Shown: positions 34,852 to 44,459 of the stretch, piece after piece
Position numbering within the stretch: position 1 is the first letter of the stretch
Layout: the number at the start of each line of letters is the position of its first letter
Source of the DNA: Bacteroidota bacterium
GTDB lineage: Bacteria; Bacteroidota; Bacteroidia; Flavobacteriales_D; Crocinitomicaceae
Direction of reading: 5' to 3'
DNA length: 64,000 nucleotides
Assembly (NCBI GenBank): GCA_006226425.1
Contig: SBGX01000018.1
Location: forward strand, 81,366-145,365
Notes under the pieces: generated by a model
The model's input: the letters and a program-made list of their open reading frames with translations, nothing else
Told to the model about the DNA's origin: nothing
Database searches by the model: none
Made by a program: the position numbers and the translations under genes

Positions 34852-35313
34852 ATGGCAGGTCTGGTCGGTGAATACGAAGTTCGTTTGGACAATAAAGGTC
34901 GCTTTCTGTTTCCCTCTGATTTAAGGAAGCAGTTATCTCCGGCTGCCCAGGAAAACTTCATGCTCAATAAAGGCTTTGAGGACTGTTTGACCCTCTATCC
35001 CATGAACGAATGGGAAAAATTGAGTCAACGACTGTCGAAGATGAACCTGTTCAAGCCCAAGAATCGGATGTTTTACCGTCTGTTTCATCAGGGCGCCAAG
35101 CTGGTTTCATTGGACTCTGCTGGTAGGGTTTTGATCCCCACAGCACACACTCAGCGAGTTGGACTCGATAAGAATGTGATGCTCATCGCCTATAATGATC
35201 GCATTGAAGTTTGGGATAAAGCCAAGTACTTCGAAATGATCGAAGGACACATGGCCGACTTTGCGGAACTAGCAGAAGACGTTATGGGCGAATTGGGAAA
35301 TGACAACGAATAG
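34852..35313 (+). CDS. mraZ: Transcriptional regulator MraZ
   Basis: 153 residues with two AbrB-like SpoVT repeats: GEYEVRLDNKGRFLFPSDLR (about 5-25) and LVSLDSAGRVLIPTAH (about 83-98). MraZ forms a ring-shaped oligomer, binds repeats ahead of its own operon and represses it. First gene of the dcw cluster, overlapping rsmH by 14 bases. GTGG repeats lie directly upstream, matching autoregulation. Confidence 0.94.
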   Translation: MAGLVGEYEVRLDNKGRFLFPSDLRKQLSPAAQENFMLNKGFEDCLTLYPMNEWEKLSQRLSKMNLFKPKNRMFYRLFHQGAKLVSLDSAGRVLIPTAHTQRVGLDKNVMLIAYNDRIEVWDKAKYFEMIEGHMADFAELAEDVMGELGNDNE

Positions 35314-36217
35314 CACTTATCACATACCTGTTATGCTGCAGGCCTGTTTGGAGGGATTACACATTCATCCTGACGGCTGTTACGTTGATGTCACCTTCGG
35401 AGGAGGTGGGCATTCACGCGCCATGTATGAACAATTGGGGGCTAATGGTTCATTAGTCGCTTTTGACCAAGACCCTGATGCTCGTTCCAATGGTTGGGAA
35501 GCAGATAACTTTCATTTTGTTGCAGCCAATTTCAGCTTTCTCAAGAATCACTTGCGCGCATTAGGAATTCGACAAGTCGATGGCATTCTAGCGGACTTAG
35601 GGGTTTCTTCCCATCAGTTTGACACCAGTTCACGTGGCTTTTCCATTCGAGGGAATGATCGACTCGACATGCGCATGAATCCCCAATCTCCATTGAGTGC
35701 CCACGAGGTGATCAACACCTATGATGAAGAAGACTTAATACGCATCTTCCGCAACTATGGAGAGATCGATCGTGCCCGAAAAATTGCCCATGAAATATGC
35801 GTCGCGCGCTCAGGATCGAGCATCGACACCACGGCAGACTTGATCGATCTGGTCAATCCATGGGCCCCCAGAAACAAAGAACACAAATTTCATGCGCAGC
35901 TTTTTCAGGCATTGCGCATCGAGGTAAATCAAGAACTTGAAGCCCTGGAAAAATTCCTGCTTCAAAGTGCCGAAGTCATTAAGCCGGGAGGATACCTGGT
36001 GGTGATGTCCTACCATTCTCTGGAGGATCGTCTGGTTAAAAATTTCCTGAAACGCGGGAATATGGACGGCTCGCTGACCAAGGATTTTTATGGAAAACTG
36101 ATCAAACCCTTCGACGAAGTGAATCGCAAGCCGATCACTGCTACCGAAGAAGAAATTAGCCAAAACCCAAGAGCGAGAAGTGCCAAGCTCAGAATTGCAG
36201 TACGAAATGGAGAATAG
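35300..36217 (+). CDS. rsmH: 16S rRNA (cytosine1402-N4)-methyltransferase
   Basis: 305 residues. SAM site YVDVTFGGGGHSRAMYEQL near residue 29, then LADLGVSSHQFD near 95, RGFSIRGNDRLDMRMN near 113, and the C-terminal VVMSYHSLEDRLVKNF and NPRARSAKLRIA, which are RsmH (MraW) hallmarks. It adds the N4 methyl to C1402 in the ribosomal P site. The start overlaps mraZ and the end overlaps ftsL by 11 bases. Confidence 0.95.
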   Translation: MTTNSTYHIPVMLQACLEGLHIHPDGCYVDVTFGGGGHSRAMYEQLGANGSLVAFDQDPDARSNGWEADNFHFVAANFSFLKNHLRALGIRQVDGILADLGVSSHQFDTSSRGFSIRGNDRLDMRMNPQSPLSAHEVINTYDEEDLIRIFRNYGEIDRARKIAHEICVARSGSSIDTTADLIDLVNPWAPRNKEHKFHAQLFQALRIEVNQELEALEKFLLQSAEVIKPGGYLVVMSYHSLEDRLVKNFLKRGNMDGSLTKDFYGKLIKPFDEVNRKPITATEEEISQNPRARSAKLRIAVRNGE

Positions 36218-36611
36218 CTATATCGATCAATCCGGGGAGGCTCCCAAAAAGACCAAAAGCAAAAAGCCTCGTAAAAGCTCTTCCAAAAGAGTTCGGAAAG
36301 GTGGTGCTATCCTGGTTCAGGTACTCAATGGTGAAATCCTGACAAGAGATGCTGTTCTAAACAACCTTGGCTATGTCTTCTTCTGCATTTTTCTGCTCAT
36401 TCTACTCGTCGCCAAAGGCTATTACGGAAAACAATTGACCCGAGATATTGACCTGAGCCTCAAAGAACTGAATGCCAGCACCGCTGAATATGTCGAAGCC
36501 AAGGCCCGACTCGAAGAAAAAACAAAACGATCCGAACTGGTCCGAATACTTGAGCCAAAAGGAATCAAGGAAACAACCAAACCCGCTAAAGTGATTCGTG
36601 TCAAAAAATGA
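36207..36611 (+). CDS. ftsL: Cell division protein FtsL-like
   Basis: 134 residues from the ATG at 36207; an upstream GTG at 36180 would overlap rsmH by 38 bases and is less likely. Basic N-terminal cytoplasmic region (KKTKSKKPRKSSSKRVRK), one transmembrane helix (about 60-82, VFFCIFLLILLVAKGYY), and a periplasmic coiled coil with Lys/Glu heptads. Sequence identity to E. coli FtsL is not readable by eye; position between rsmH and ftsI, and topology, support the call. It joins the FtsQLB complex that activates septal peptidoglycan synthesis. Confidence 0.8.
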   Translation: MENSYIDQSGEAPKKTKSKKPRKSSSKRVRKGGAILVQVLNGEILTRDAVLNNLGYVFFCIFLLILLVAKGYYGKQLTRDIDLSLKELNASTAEYVEAKARLEEKTKRSELVRILEPKGIKETTKPAKVIRVKK

Positions 36612-38725
36612 GCAAACGAACGGACAATAAAGACATTCTTTGGAAGGTGTACCTGATTTACATCGGGTTCATTGTGCTCGTTTTTGTAATCCTGGGCAAA
36701 ACCTTTACCATTCAGTCGGAAGGAGTTCGCATGGTTCTTTCCGGAAGCAATGGCAAAGAAAAAATCCCTACCCGAACGGTAGAACGACTCCCACGCCGTG
36801 GTGAAATCCTTGACATACACCATACTCCACTGGTTACTTCCGTTTCTTTCTTCGACATTCACATGGACGCTACTGTCGTCAACCAGGAGGTTTTTGACCG
36901 GGATATTTCAGACTTATGCCAGAAGCTCAGCTCTTTGTACCCTCGAATGACCGCCCGGGAATACGAAAGCCAAATTCGAAAGGCCCGAAAACGAGGAAAT
37001 CGTTATTTACTCATCAAAAAGCGTGCTACCAACGAAGAGCGAAACAAGTTGCGTGACATGCCCATTTTCAAGCTAGGAAGAAACCGGGGTGGATTGATCG
37101 ATACGGAAGAAACCATTCTCCGAAAACGTCCACACGGAGAACTTCTCAAACGAACCCTGGGATATTACCAGAAAAGTGATGGGGAAGAGTTGCGTGTAGG
37201 GATTGAGGGCGCCTTTCACAACTACCTCGCTGGAGAACCAGGATTAGAAATCGAACAACACATCTCCACCGGCTGGAAGAAAACAGGCCAAATCGTGAAA
37301 GATGCTGTTGAAGGAGCGAGCATTGTCACTTCCATCGACAAGGAGATCCAGGAAGTTGCTCACACGGAACTATACCGTCAGCTGGAAAAAACGAACGCAC
37401 AGAGCGGATCTGTGATTGTGATGGATGTCAAAACAGGTTTTGTAAAAGCCATTGTCAATCTGAGTAAAGCGGGTGACAACAATTATTACGAAAGCTACAA
37501 CCATGCTATTGGAACGAAAGAAGTACCTGGTTCCACGTTTAAACTGGCATCATTGATGGCCGCCCTGGAAGACCAAAAAATATCGATTCACGATACGGTA
37601 ACTGCCGCTCCCCGATACACTTATTACGAATCAACGCTGAACGAATCGCACAATAACAACTATGGACGAATCACGATTCAACGTGCTTTCGAACTTTCTT
37701 CAAATGTGATTTCAAAGGTCATTTACAGGGCCTACAAAAACGAACCGCAGACGTACATCGATCGATTGAGGTCCTTTGGTCTCAACCAAGCCCTGGGACT
37801 TGATCTTCAAGGTGAACCCACACCAACACTTTACAGTCCAGGCTCTCCGAACTGGTCCGGAATTTCACTTCCATGGATGTCCGTTGGTTATGAGGTGCAG
37901 CTCACCCCGATGCAAATCCTGGCATTTTACAATGCGGTCGCAAACAATGGTCGGATGGTCAAACCACAGTTTGTTCAGGAAATAATTCGTGGAACGGAAA
38001 GCGTCAAACAATTTGCGCCAATCACCCTCAAAGAAAAAATTTGTTCGGACCGAACTCTCACCGCGTTGCAAAGCTGCCTGGAAGGTGTCATGAAGCGAGG
38101 TACAGGACGTCGCCTCACCTCTTCTTACTTTGATATCGCCGGAAAAACAGGTACGGCCGAAATTCTGAACGACGACATGCGCTACGGGGCACGCGGAGAG
38201 AAAAAATACCTGGCCTCCTTTGTTGGTTATTTCCCTGCCAAGGAACCTCTTTACTCCTGCATTGTTTCGATTTCAGCATCGGGAGAACACATCTACGGAG
38301 CCACTGTTTCGGGAACCGTTTTCGCAGCCATTGCCAATAAAGTATATGCCGGAAGCCTGAAGTATCATCAGGCCATCAATGAAGCCCGGGAAAGAAACTT
38401 CGGTGCTCCGCTTTCGAAAGACGGAAATCGCTACGACTTGAATGTTGTTCTGAAAAATCTCGGCGTCCAGGTGGATGAAAAAAATCAAGGGGAATATGTT
38501 CGAACCAAAAGCACCGAAAAAAATGTAGAGTTCCACGAGCGATTCGTCGGAAAAAAGACAATCCCCAATGTAGTCGGGATGACCGCCAAAGACGCTGTCT
38601 ACCTCATCGAGCGAACTGGAATGAAAGCACAAATCAGCGGCTACGGAAAAGTTTTCTCTCAAAATACAGCTCCTGGCGGTGAAGTAATTCCCGGACAACT
38701 TATTCAACTCGTACTCAAACCATGA
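36608..38725 (+). CDS. ftsI: Septal peptidoglycan transpeptidase FtsI (PBP3)
   Basis: 705 residues, ATGA overlap with ftsL. One transmembrane helix (about 11-31), a pedestal domain with LPRRGEILD near 61, then the transpeptidase: SxxK S309-TF-K312 in PGSTFKLASL, SSN 364-366 in FELSSNVISK, and KTGT 513-516 in IAGKTGTAE. A PASTA domain follows at the C-terminus (about 645-705, IPNVVGMTAKDAVYLIERTG), longer than E. coli FtsI, as usual for Bacteroidota. It cross-links septal peptidoglycan with FtsW. Confidence 0.94.
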   Translation: MSKRTDNKDILWKVYLIYIGFIVLVFVILGKTFTIQSEGVRMVLSGSNGKEKIPTRTVERLPRRGEILDIHHTPLVTSVSFFDIHMDATVVNQEVFDRDISDLCQKLSSLYPRMTAREYESQIRKARKRGNRYLLIKKRATNEERNKLRDMPIFKLGRNRGGLIDTEETILRKRPHGELLKRTLGYYQKSDGEELRVGIEGAFHNYLAGEPGLEIEQHISTGWKKTGQIVKDAVEGASIVTSIDKEIQEVAHTELYRQLEKTNAQSGSVIVMDVKTGFVKAIVNLSKAGDNNYYESYNHAIGTKEVPGSTFKLASLMAALEDQKISIHDTVTAAPRYTYYESTLNESHNNNYGRITIQRAFELSSNVISKVIYRAYKNEPQTYIDRLRSFGLNQALGLDLQGEPTPTLYSPGSPNWSGISLPWMSVGYEVQLTPMQILAFYNAVANNGRMVKPQFVQEIIRGTESVKQFAPITLKEKICSDRTLTALQSCLEGVMKRGTGRRLTSSYFDIAGKTGTAEILNDDMRYGARGEKKYLASFVGYFPAKEPLYSCIVSISASGEHIYGATVSGTVFAAIANKVYAGSLKYHQAINEARERNFGAPLSKDGNRYDLNVVLKNLGVQVDEKNQGEYVRTKSTEKNVEFHERFVGKKTIPNVVGMTAKDAVYLIERTGMKAQISGYGKVFSQNTAPGGEVIPGQLIQLVLKP

Positions 38726-40176
38726 AAGGACTGAAAGACATATTGCAGGGAATATCCTACCGTGGTCAGATCGACAATGAGAAAAGCTATGGGCAACTGA
38801 TCTTCGATTCACGAGAGGCTGGTCCAGAAAGCATTTTCTTCGCCATCCCAGGAAGCGTTGTGGATGGACACCAATTCCGCAAACAGGTTGTTGAGGCGGG
38901 CTGTGAAGTGATCGTCTGCGAGCATGAAGACCCAAGCCTGAATGTTACCCAAATTGTCGTCGATAGTTCATCAGAAGCTCTGGCACTGGCTGCAGCTAAT
39001 TTTTACGATCATCCATCTAAAAAGCTAAAATTGGTCGGTACGACGGGTACCAATGGAAAAACGACAATCAGCACCCTGCTTTTTACCATGTTCCGAAACC
39101 TGGGATACCAGTGCGGACTGCTTTCAACTGTGGTTAACCGGATCAATGAGGAAGAAATTCATGCAACGCATACCACTCCAGACCCAGTCAGCCTGAATAA
39201 ATTACTCGCCCAAATGCTGAATGCTGGCTGTACCCATTGTTTCATGGAGGTCAGCTCCCATGCCATTCAACAGCATCGCGTTAGCGGGCTCCATTTTGTC
39301 GGTGGGGTTTTTACCAATATTACACATGACCACCTGGATTACCACGGAACATTTGCCAACTACATCAAGGCGAAGAAAGCATTCTTCGATCATCTTTCAC
39401 CAGATTCCTTTGCGTTGACCAACAGAGACGACAAAAACGGAGAGGTCATGCTCCAAAACACCCGGGCAGAAAAATATTCCTATGCCCTGAAATCCACTGC
39501 AGACTTTCGGGCCAAAGTGCTGGAAAATCAATTCTCGGGACTGGTTCTAAGCATCGATCAACAGGAAATTTGGACTCGTTTGATCGGAGACTTTAATGCT
39601 TACAACTTACTCGCGGTATATGGGGTAGCCCGTCTTTTGGGAGAAGATAAAATTGAGGTTCTTACACAAATCAGTCAGCTTCAATCTGTGGATGGACGCT
39701 TTGAGTTTTTCAATAGTGATTCAGGAATTACCGCCATTGTAGACTATGCTCATACACCAGATGCCCTGCAGAACGTCCTGAAAACGATCTCAAACATTCG
39801 CAGCAAAAACGAACAGGTCATCACGGTAGTTGGGTGCGGTGGCGATCGGGACAAAAGTAAACGTCCAAAAATGGCAGCCATTTCTTGCGACTATAGCGAC
39901 CAGGTCATTCTTACTTCAGACAATCCAAGATCGGAAGACCCGAATGTCATTATCAACGAAATGCAGGAAGGGGTGACTCCTGAAAATTTTCGAAAAGTCC
40001 TCAGCATTACAGACCGTTCGCAAGCAATCAAAACAGCCTGCAGCCTGGCTCATACTGGAGACATTATTCTGGTGGCAGGGAAAGGACATGAAAACTATCA
40101 GGAAATCAAGGGGGTAAAACACCACTTTGACGACCTGGAAGAGCTCAAAAAGATATTTCAATTACTCCAAAAATAA
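38722..40176 (+). CDS. murE: UDP-MurNAc-tripeptide synthetase MurE
   Basis: 484 residues, ATGA overlap with ftsI. Mur ligase layout: N-terminal UDP-substrate domain (DSREAGPESIFFAIPG), central ATPase with GTTGTNGKTTISTLL, MEVSSHAIQQHRV and FTNITHDHLDYHGT, and a C-terminal domain. The third-residue specificity motif DNPR is present in TSDNPRSEDPN, which by family rule selects meso-diaminopimelate over lysine. It adds the third amino acid to the stem peptide. Confidence 0.95.
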   Translation: MKGLKDILQGISYRGQIDNEKSYGQLIFDSREAGPESIFFAIPGSVVDGHQFRKQVVEAGCEVIVCEHEDPSLNVTQIVVDSSSEALALAAANFYDHPSKKLKLVGTTGTNGKTTISTLLFTMFRNLGYQCGLLSTVVNRINEEEIHATHTTPDPVSLNKLLAQMLNAGCTHCFMEVSSHAIQQHRVSGLHFVGGVFTNITHDHLDYHGTFANYIKAKKAFFDHLSPDSFALTNRDDKNGEVMLQNTRAEKYSYALKSTADFRAKVLENQFSGLVLSIDQQEIWTRLIGDFNAYNLLAVYGVARLLGEDKIEVLTQISQLQSVDGRFEFFNSDSGITAIVDYAHTPDALQNVLKTISNIRSKNEQVITVVGCGGDRDKSKRPKMAAISCDYSDQVILTSDNPRSEDPNVIINEMQEGVTPENFRKVLSITDRSQAIKTACSLAHTGDIILVAGKGHENYQEIKGVKHHFDDLEELKKIFQLLQK

Positions 40177-40182
40177 GCGAAG

Positions 40183-41430
40183 ATGTTATACTACCTATTT
40201 GATTATTTAGACAGTTTGAATTTCCCTGGTGCGGGAGTGTTTCAGTACATCTCTTTTCGGGCGGCCATGGCTTTGATCGGATCACTGATCATCTCCATTG
40301 CTTTCGGAAAAAGACTTATCAATCTCCTCCACAAACAACAGGTGGGCGAAACGATCCGGGATCTGGGACTCCAGGGTCAAATGGAAAAAAGTGGAACCCC
40401 TACTATGGGAGGATTGATTATCCTGGGTTCTATCCTCATCCCAACGATTCTGTTCGCCAAGCTTCATAACATCTATGTCATCACCATGCTTTTGGCTACG
40501 GTCTGGTTGGGAGCCATTGGTTTTCTGGACGACTACATCAAAGTCTTCCGTAAGAACAAAGAAGGACTGGCCGGACGGTTTAAAGTAGTCGGACAAATTG
40601 GAGTTGGACTCATTGTGGGCTGTATTCTCTACTTCCATCCGGATGTTCAGGTCCACAAGAAAGTTCCTGTCGACCATAAATTACAGGCCAATGAATCCAT
40701 TGTAACGCACAAACACAGCACCAGTGAAACGGATTCAGCTTATATGTGGATTCAGACCCGTGACATGACTACCACAATTCCTTTTATCAAGGACAATGAA
40801 TTCAACTACAACTGGTTGATGGGAGATACCCAAAAATCGTATGGATGGCTCCTGTTTATACCGATTGTCATCTTTATTGTGATTGCCGTTTCCAACGGAG
40901 CAAATATGACCGACGGGCTTGACGGACTCGCTACGGGAACTTCTGCCGTCATCGGAATCGCCCTAGCCGTATTCGCCTATATCTCCTCCAACATTCGTTT
41001 CTCGGAATACCTGGACGTTATGTACATCCCCATGGCGGAGGAACTGGTAATCTTCATTTCGGCCTTTATAGGGGCCTGTGTGGGATTCATGTGGTACAAT
41101 TCCTTTCCGGCTCAGGTTTTTATGGGTGACACCGGAAGTTTGGCACTGGGAGGAATCATTGCTGTTTTTGCCATCTCGGTAAGAAAGGAATTACTGATCC
41201 CAGTACTTTGTGGAGTCTTCCTGATCGAAAATCTTTCCGTGATTTTGCAGGTTGGTTATTTCAAATTCACTAAAAAACGCTTTGGAGAGGGACGAAGGAT
41301 TTTCCTGATGGCCCCACTCCATCATCACTATCAGAAAAAGGGAATTCACGAAGCCAAAATCGTTTCCCGCTTCTGGATTGTAGCCGTCCTCTTAGCTGTT
41401 ATTAGCATCGTAACCCTGAAACTTCGTTAG
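40183..41430 (+). CDS. mraY: Phospho-MurNAc-pentapeptide transferase MraY
   Basis: 415 residues, ten predicted transmembrane helices. Family motifs: SGTPTMGGL near 70, FLDDYIK near 115 (the DD magnesium site), [13 protein letters not shown] near 245, and [13 protein letters not shown] near 370. It links UDP-MurNAc-pentapeptide to undecaprenyl phosphate to give lipid I. A soluble loop of about 65 residues (about 155-220, with [14 protein letters not shown]) is longer than in E. coli MraY (360 residues). Starts seven bases after murE; its stop shares one base with the murD GTG. Confidence 0.95.
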   Translation: MLYYLFDYLDSLNFPGAGVFQYISFRAAMALIGSLIISIAFGKRLINLLHKQQVGETIRDLGLQGQMEKSGTPTMGGLIILGSILIPTILFAKLHNIYVITMLLATVWLGAIGFLDDYIKVFRKNKEGLAGRFKVVGQIGVGLIVGCILYFHPDVQVHKKVPVDHKLQANESIVTHKHSTSETDSAYMWIQTRDMTTTIPFIKDNEFNYNWLMGDTQKSYGWLLFIPIVIFIVIAVSNGANMTDGLDGLATGTSAVIGIALAVFAYISSNIRFSEYLDVMYIPMAEELVIFISAFIGACVGFMWYNSFPAQVFMGDTGSLALGGIIAVFAISVRKELLIPVLCGVFLIENLSVILQVGYFKFTKKRFGEGRRIFLMAPLHHHYQKKGIHEAKIVSRFWIVAVLLAVISIVTLKLR

Positions 41431-42773
41431 TGCCGATACAAGGAACACATATTGCTATTTTGGGTGCCGGCGAAAGCGGCATCGGCGCTGCCATTCTTGC
41501 CCAGGAAAAGGGCTGGGAGGTCTTTGCTTCCGACTACGGTCAAATTGGAGAAAACTTCCGGCAACAACTGGATGAGCTCCGAATTGACTGGGAGGAAGGG
41601 CAACATGATGAACACCGGATTCTATCTGCTGATCTCATCGTCAAGTCTCCAGGAATTCCTCCAAGCGCACCGATCATTCGGAAGGCTATGGAAAAGCAAA
41701 TTCCGGTAATCTCCGAAATCGAGTTCGGCTCATACTACAGTCGTGCCAAGACAATTTGCATTACCGGAAGCAATGGAAAAACCACGACGACCATGCTCAC
41801 CTACCACATCCTGAAAAAGGCAGGTTTTCATGTAGGATTGGCAGGCAATGTGGGCCAAAGTTTCGCTAAACAGATTGCCCGGGAAAGTTTTGATTGGTAC
41901 GTTCTTGAACTCAGTAGTTTTCAACTCGACGATATGTATGAGTTCAAAGCGGATATTGCCATTCTGCTAAACATCACCCCGGACCATCTGGATCGCTACG
42001 ACCACGACATGAATAAATACGCCCGCTCCAAATTTAGAATTACTCAAAATCAGGGGCCGGAAGAATACTTTATCTACAATGCCGATGACCCTATCATTCA
42101 GGAGCAACTACAGCACCTGGAAACAAAGGCACAACTCATTCCCTTCTCCATCGAAAAAAGTCTTGAGCGGGGAGGATATACCGAAAATGAACATCTAATA
42201 ATCAACATAAAAGAACAATTCAATATGTCAATTCACGATTTGGCCCTCAAGGGCAAGCACAACACCCAAAATTCGCTGGCATCAGGTCTGGCCGCTCGAA
42301 TTCTGGACATTCGTAAGGAAGTCGTTCGCGAAAGCTTCATGGACTTCGTAAACGTCGAGCACCGACTGGAGTTCGTTGCCAAAATCAACGGAATCGAATT
42401 CATCAATGATTCCAAAGCTACGAACATCAATGCCACCTGGTTTGCATTGGAAAGCATGGAAAAACCAACCGTTTGGATCGTCGGTGGAATCGATAAGGGG
42501 AATGATTACAACGAACTAATGGACCTGGTCAAACACAAGGTAAAAGCAATTATTTGCCTGGGAAAAGACAATCGTAAAATCAAAGAAGCTTTTGAAGGAC
42601 AGGTAGAGCAAATTGTAGAGGCACAATCAGCCATGGAAGCAGTTGCCTACGGTTACCGTCTGGCTAAGAAAGATGAAACCGTTCTTCTTTCTCCAGCCTG
42701 CGCAAGTTTCGATCTCTTTGAAAATTATGAGGACCGCGGAGATCAGTTTAAAAACGCAGTCCGATCACTCTAA
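41430..42773 (+). CDS. murD: UDP-MurNAc-L-alanine--D-glutamate ligase MurD
   Basis: 447 residues, GTG start sharing one base with the mraY stop. N-terminal Rossmann domain IAILGAGESGIGAA, ATP loop CITGSNGKTTTTML near 112, LELSSFQLDDM and LNITPDHLDRYDHD, then VEHRLEFVAKINGIEFINDSKATN and the C-terminal domain ending LLSPACASFDLFENYEDRGDQF. It adds D-Glu to UDP-MurNAc-L-Ala. All key MurD segments are present. Confidence 0.95.
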   Translation: MPIQGTHIAILGAGESGIGAAILAQEKGWEVFASDYGQIGENFRQQLDELRIDWEEGQHDEHRILSADLIVKSPGIPPSAPIIRKAMEKQIPVISEIEFGSYYSRAKTICITGSNGKTTTTMLTYHILKKAGFHVGLAGNVGQSFAKQIARESFDWYVLELSSFQLDDMYEFKADIAILLNITPDHLDRYDHDMNKYARSKFRITQNQGPEEYFIYNADDPIIQEQLQHLETKAQLIPFSIEKSLERGGYTENEHLIINIKEQFNMSIHDLALKGKHNTQNSLASGLAARILDIRKEVVRESFMDFVNVEHRLEFVAKINGIEFINDSKATNINATWFALESMEKPTVWIVGGIDKGNDYNELMDLVKHKVKAIICLGKDNRKIKEAFEGQVEQIVEAQSAMEAVAYGYRLAKKDETVLLSPACASFDLFENYEDRGDQFKNAVRSL

Positions 42774-42785
42774 AACAATGGTGCC

Positions 42786-43262
42786 ATGAAAACTCAGCAA
42801 ACAAAAATTAGCTCCAAAGAAGACCGACTCCTCCAGGCCCGCCAGGAAGTGCTACAACAACCTTTGGTAGGAAGTTTACGGTCTCATGGAAAACTCTGGG
42901 GAATGGATGTCTTCTCCTGGTATAAAGCTCCCCTTCACGAACTGGAGAGCACACTTCAAAGCTTCCCGGATAGTATCTGTTGGTATGGAAACCGGAAAGA
43001 AATCATTGATCTGTCCACCCGAAATCCGGATGCGATGCAAAAAGTACACATGGTTTGTGCCTACGACCAGGCAGGCTTTCATCTTTCCAATGAATTGCTT
43101 GACCAAATGAATATTGTCCTCGGCGCAGCTAAAATCCAGGACGCACTTGACATCCTAAGTGCATTCAAGAAACAACACAAAATTCTACTCTTTACCAGCT
43201 CCTCTGAAAATTGGAAAAGGGACCATGAGGTCTTCCAGATGTTTTTGGAAGAGAACCAATAA
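42786..43262 (+). CDS. Unrecognised protein within the dcw cluster
   Basis: 158 residues, starting MKTQQTKISSKEDRLL, no signal peptide or membrane segment. It lies between murD (12-base gap) and ftsW (15-base gap), on the same strand and inside the operon, where most dcw clusters have no gene. By eye the second half (MNIVLGAAKIQDALDILSAF, HKILLFTSSSENWKRDHEVF) resembles the layout of a Mur ligase C-terminal domain, especially the end of MurD, but without its conserved SPACAS residues, so it is probably not a ligase. A decayed murD partial duplication that gained another role is one possibility. Function unknown. Confidence 0.75.
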   Translation: MKTQQTKISSKEDRLLQARQEVLQQPLVGSLRSHGKLWGMDVFSWYKAPLHELESTLQSFPDSICWYGNRKEIIDLSTRNPDAMQKVHMVCAYDQAGFHLSNELLDQMNIVLGAAKIQDALDILSAFKKQHKILLFTSSSENWKRDHEVFQMFLEENQ

Positions 43263-43277
43263 TCAGATAAGATCAGC

Positions 43278-44459
43278 GTGCGCGAATTCTTTCATACGTT
43301 TTTTAAAGGAGACACCGTTATTTGGGTCATCACCTTCCTTTTGCTTGGATTTTCCCTGCTAAGCGTTTATAGTTTCGTACCCATACTTGTCAAGATTGAA
43401 GGAGGAACACCTTTCAAGTACCTCTTTAAACACTTTATTTATGTCATTCTGTCTGTGGTGGCCATGACCTGGATTCATCGCAGGGACCCTGCTTTATTTT
43501 CCAAAACTTCCCGCTTTCTCTTTTATGTTGCTATTGCCTTATTGATTTTTACCTTCTTCTTTGGGGTGAAGGTCAATGATGCGGGACGATGGATTCGTAT
43601 TCCCTTCGTCGGACTGACTTTTCAATCTTCTGATTTCGCTAAACTTGCACTGATCATCTACACCTCCAGACTCCTCAGTAGAAAGCAAAAAGTGCTGGAT
43701 TCCTGGAAGGAAGGATTCTGGCCTATCATGCTTCCTATCATCATTATTTGCGGGCTCATCGTGAAAGACAATTTCTCGACAGCGGCCATGCTATTTGCTA
43801 TTTCCTTATCTCTACTCTTCATTGGAAGGGTTCCAATCGCCAAATTGGCTACCCTAATCGGAGGCGGTATTTTGCTTTTCTCCCTGATCATTGTTGTACA
43901 CAAAGCCGCTCCCGGACTAAACTTATTGCCCCGTTATGAAACCTGGGAAAACCGCTTACTCAATAGCTATAAGAACACCGAAGACATCGTCGCCAATGCC
44001 CAATCCATGAATGCCGAACTGGCCATATACAATGGCGGCTTCTTTGGACAGGGAGTTGGAGACGGGAAACTAAAAGAATATATTCCTGAAGCCTATGCCG
44101 ATTTTTACTATGCCAGCTTTGTAGAGGAATTCGGAATGATCTCAGCCATCATCCTCTGCCTGGTTTACCTCATCCTGCTATTCCGAATTATCCGGATTGC
44201 GCTGAAATCCGACAAACTTTTTGAAACTTATCTAGTCTTGGGCATCGGAATTTTGATCCTGTCTCAGGCCTGTGTCAACATGTTAGTTTGTACCGGGATT
44301 TTCCCAGTTACCGGACAAAACATGCCCCTCCTCGCCATGGGAGGCTCCGGACTCATCATGACCTGTGCATCTCTTGGAATTGTTCAGAGCATTGCCCGAA
44401 GACAACAAAAAGAAACTAAAAAATTAGCAGACGAAAACATCCTTACTCATGACAATTAA
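43278..44459 (+). CDS. ftsW: Septal peptidoglycan glycosyltransferase FtsW
   Basis: 393 residues, GTG start. SEDS-family membrane protein with about ten helices: GVKVNDAGRWIRIPFVGLTFQSSDFAKLALI near 95-125, DNFSTAAMLFAISL, and NMLVCTGIFPVTGQNMPLLAMGGSGLIMT near 335, which is the SEDS signature. It polymerises lipid II at the septum together with FtsI. Overlaps murG by 11 bases. Confidence 0.94.
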   Translation: MREFFHTFFKGDTVIWVITFLLLGFSLLSVYSFVPILVKIEGGTPFKYLFKHFIYVILSVVAMTWIHRRDPALFSKTSRFLFYVAIALLIFTFFFGVKVNDAGRWIRIPFVGLTFQSSDFAKLALIIYTSRLLSRKQKVLDSWKEGFWPIMLPIIIICGLIVKDNFSTAAMLFAISLSLLFIGRVPIAKLATLIGGGILLFSLIIVVHKAAPGLNLLPRYETWENRLLNSYKNTEDIVANAQSMNAELAIYNGGFFGQGVGDGKLKEYIPEAYADFYYASFVEEFGMISAIILCLVYLILLFRIIRIALKSDKLFETYLVLGIGILILSQACVNMLVCTGIFPVTGQNMPLLAMGGSGLIMTCASLGIVQSIARRQQKETKKLADENILTHDN

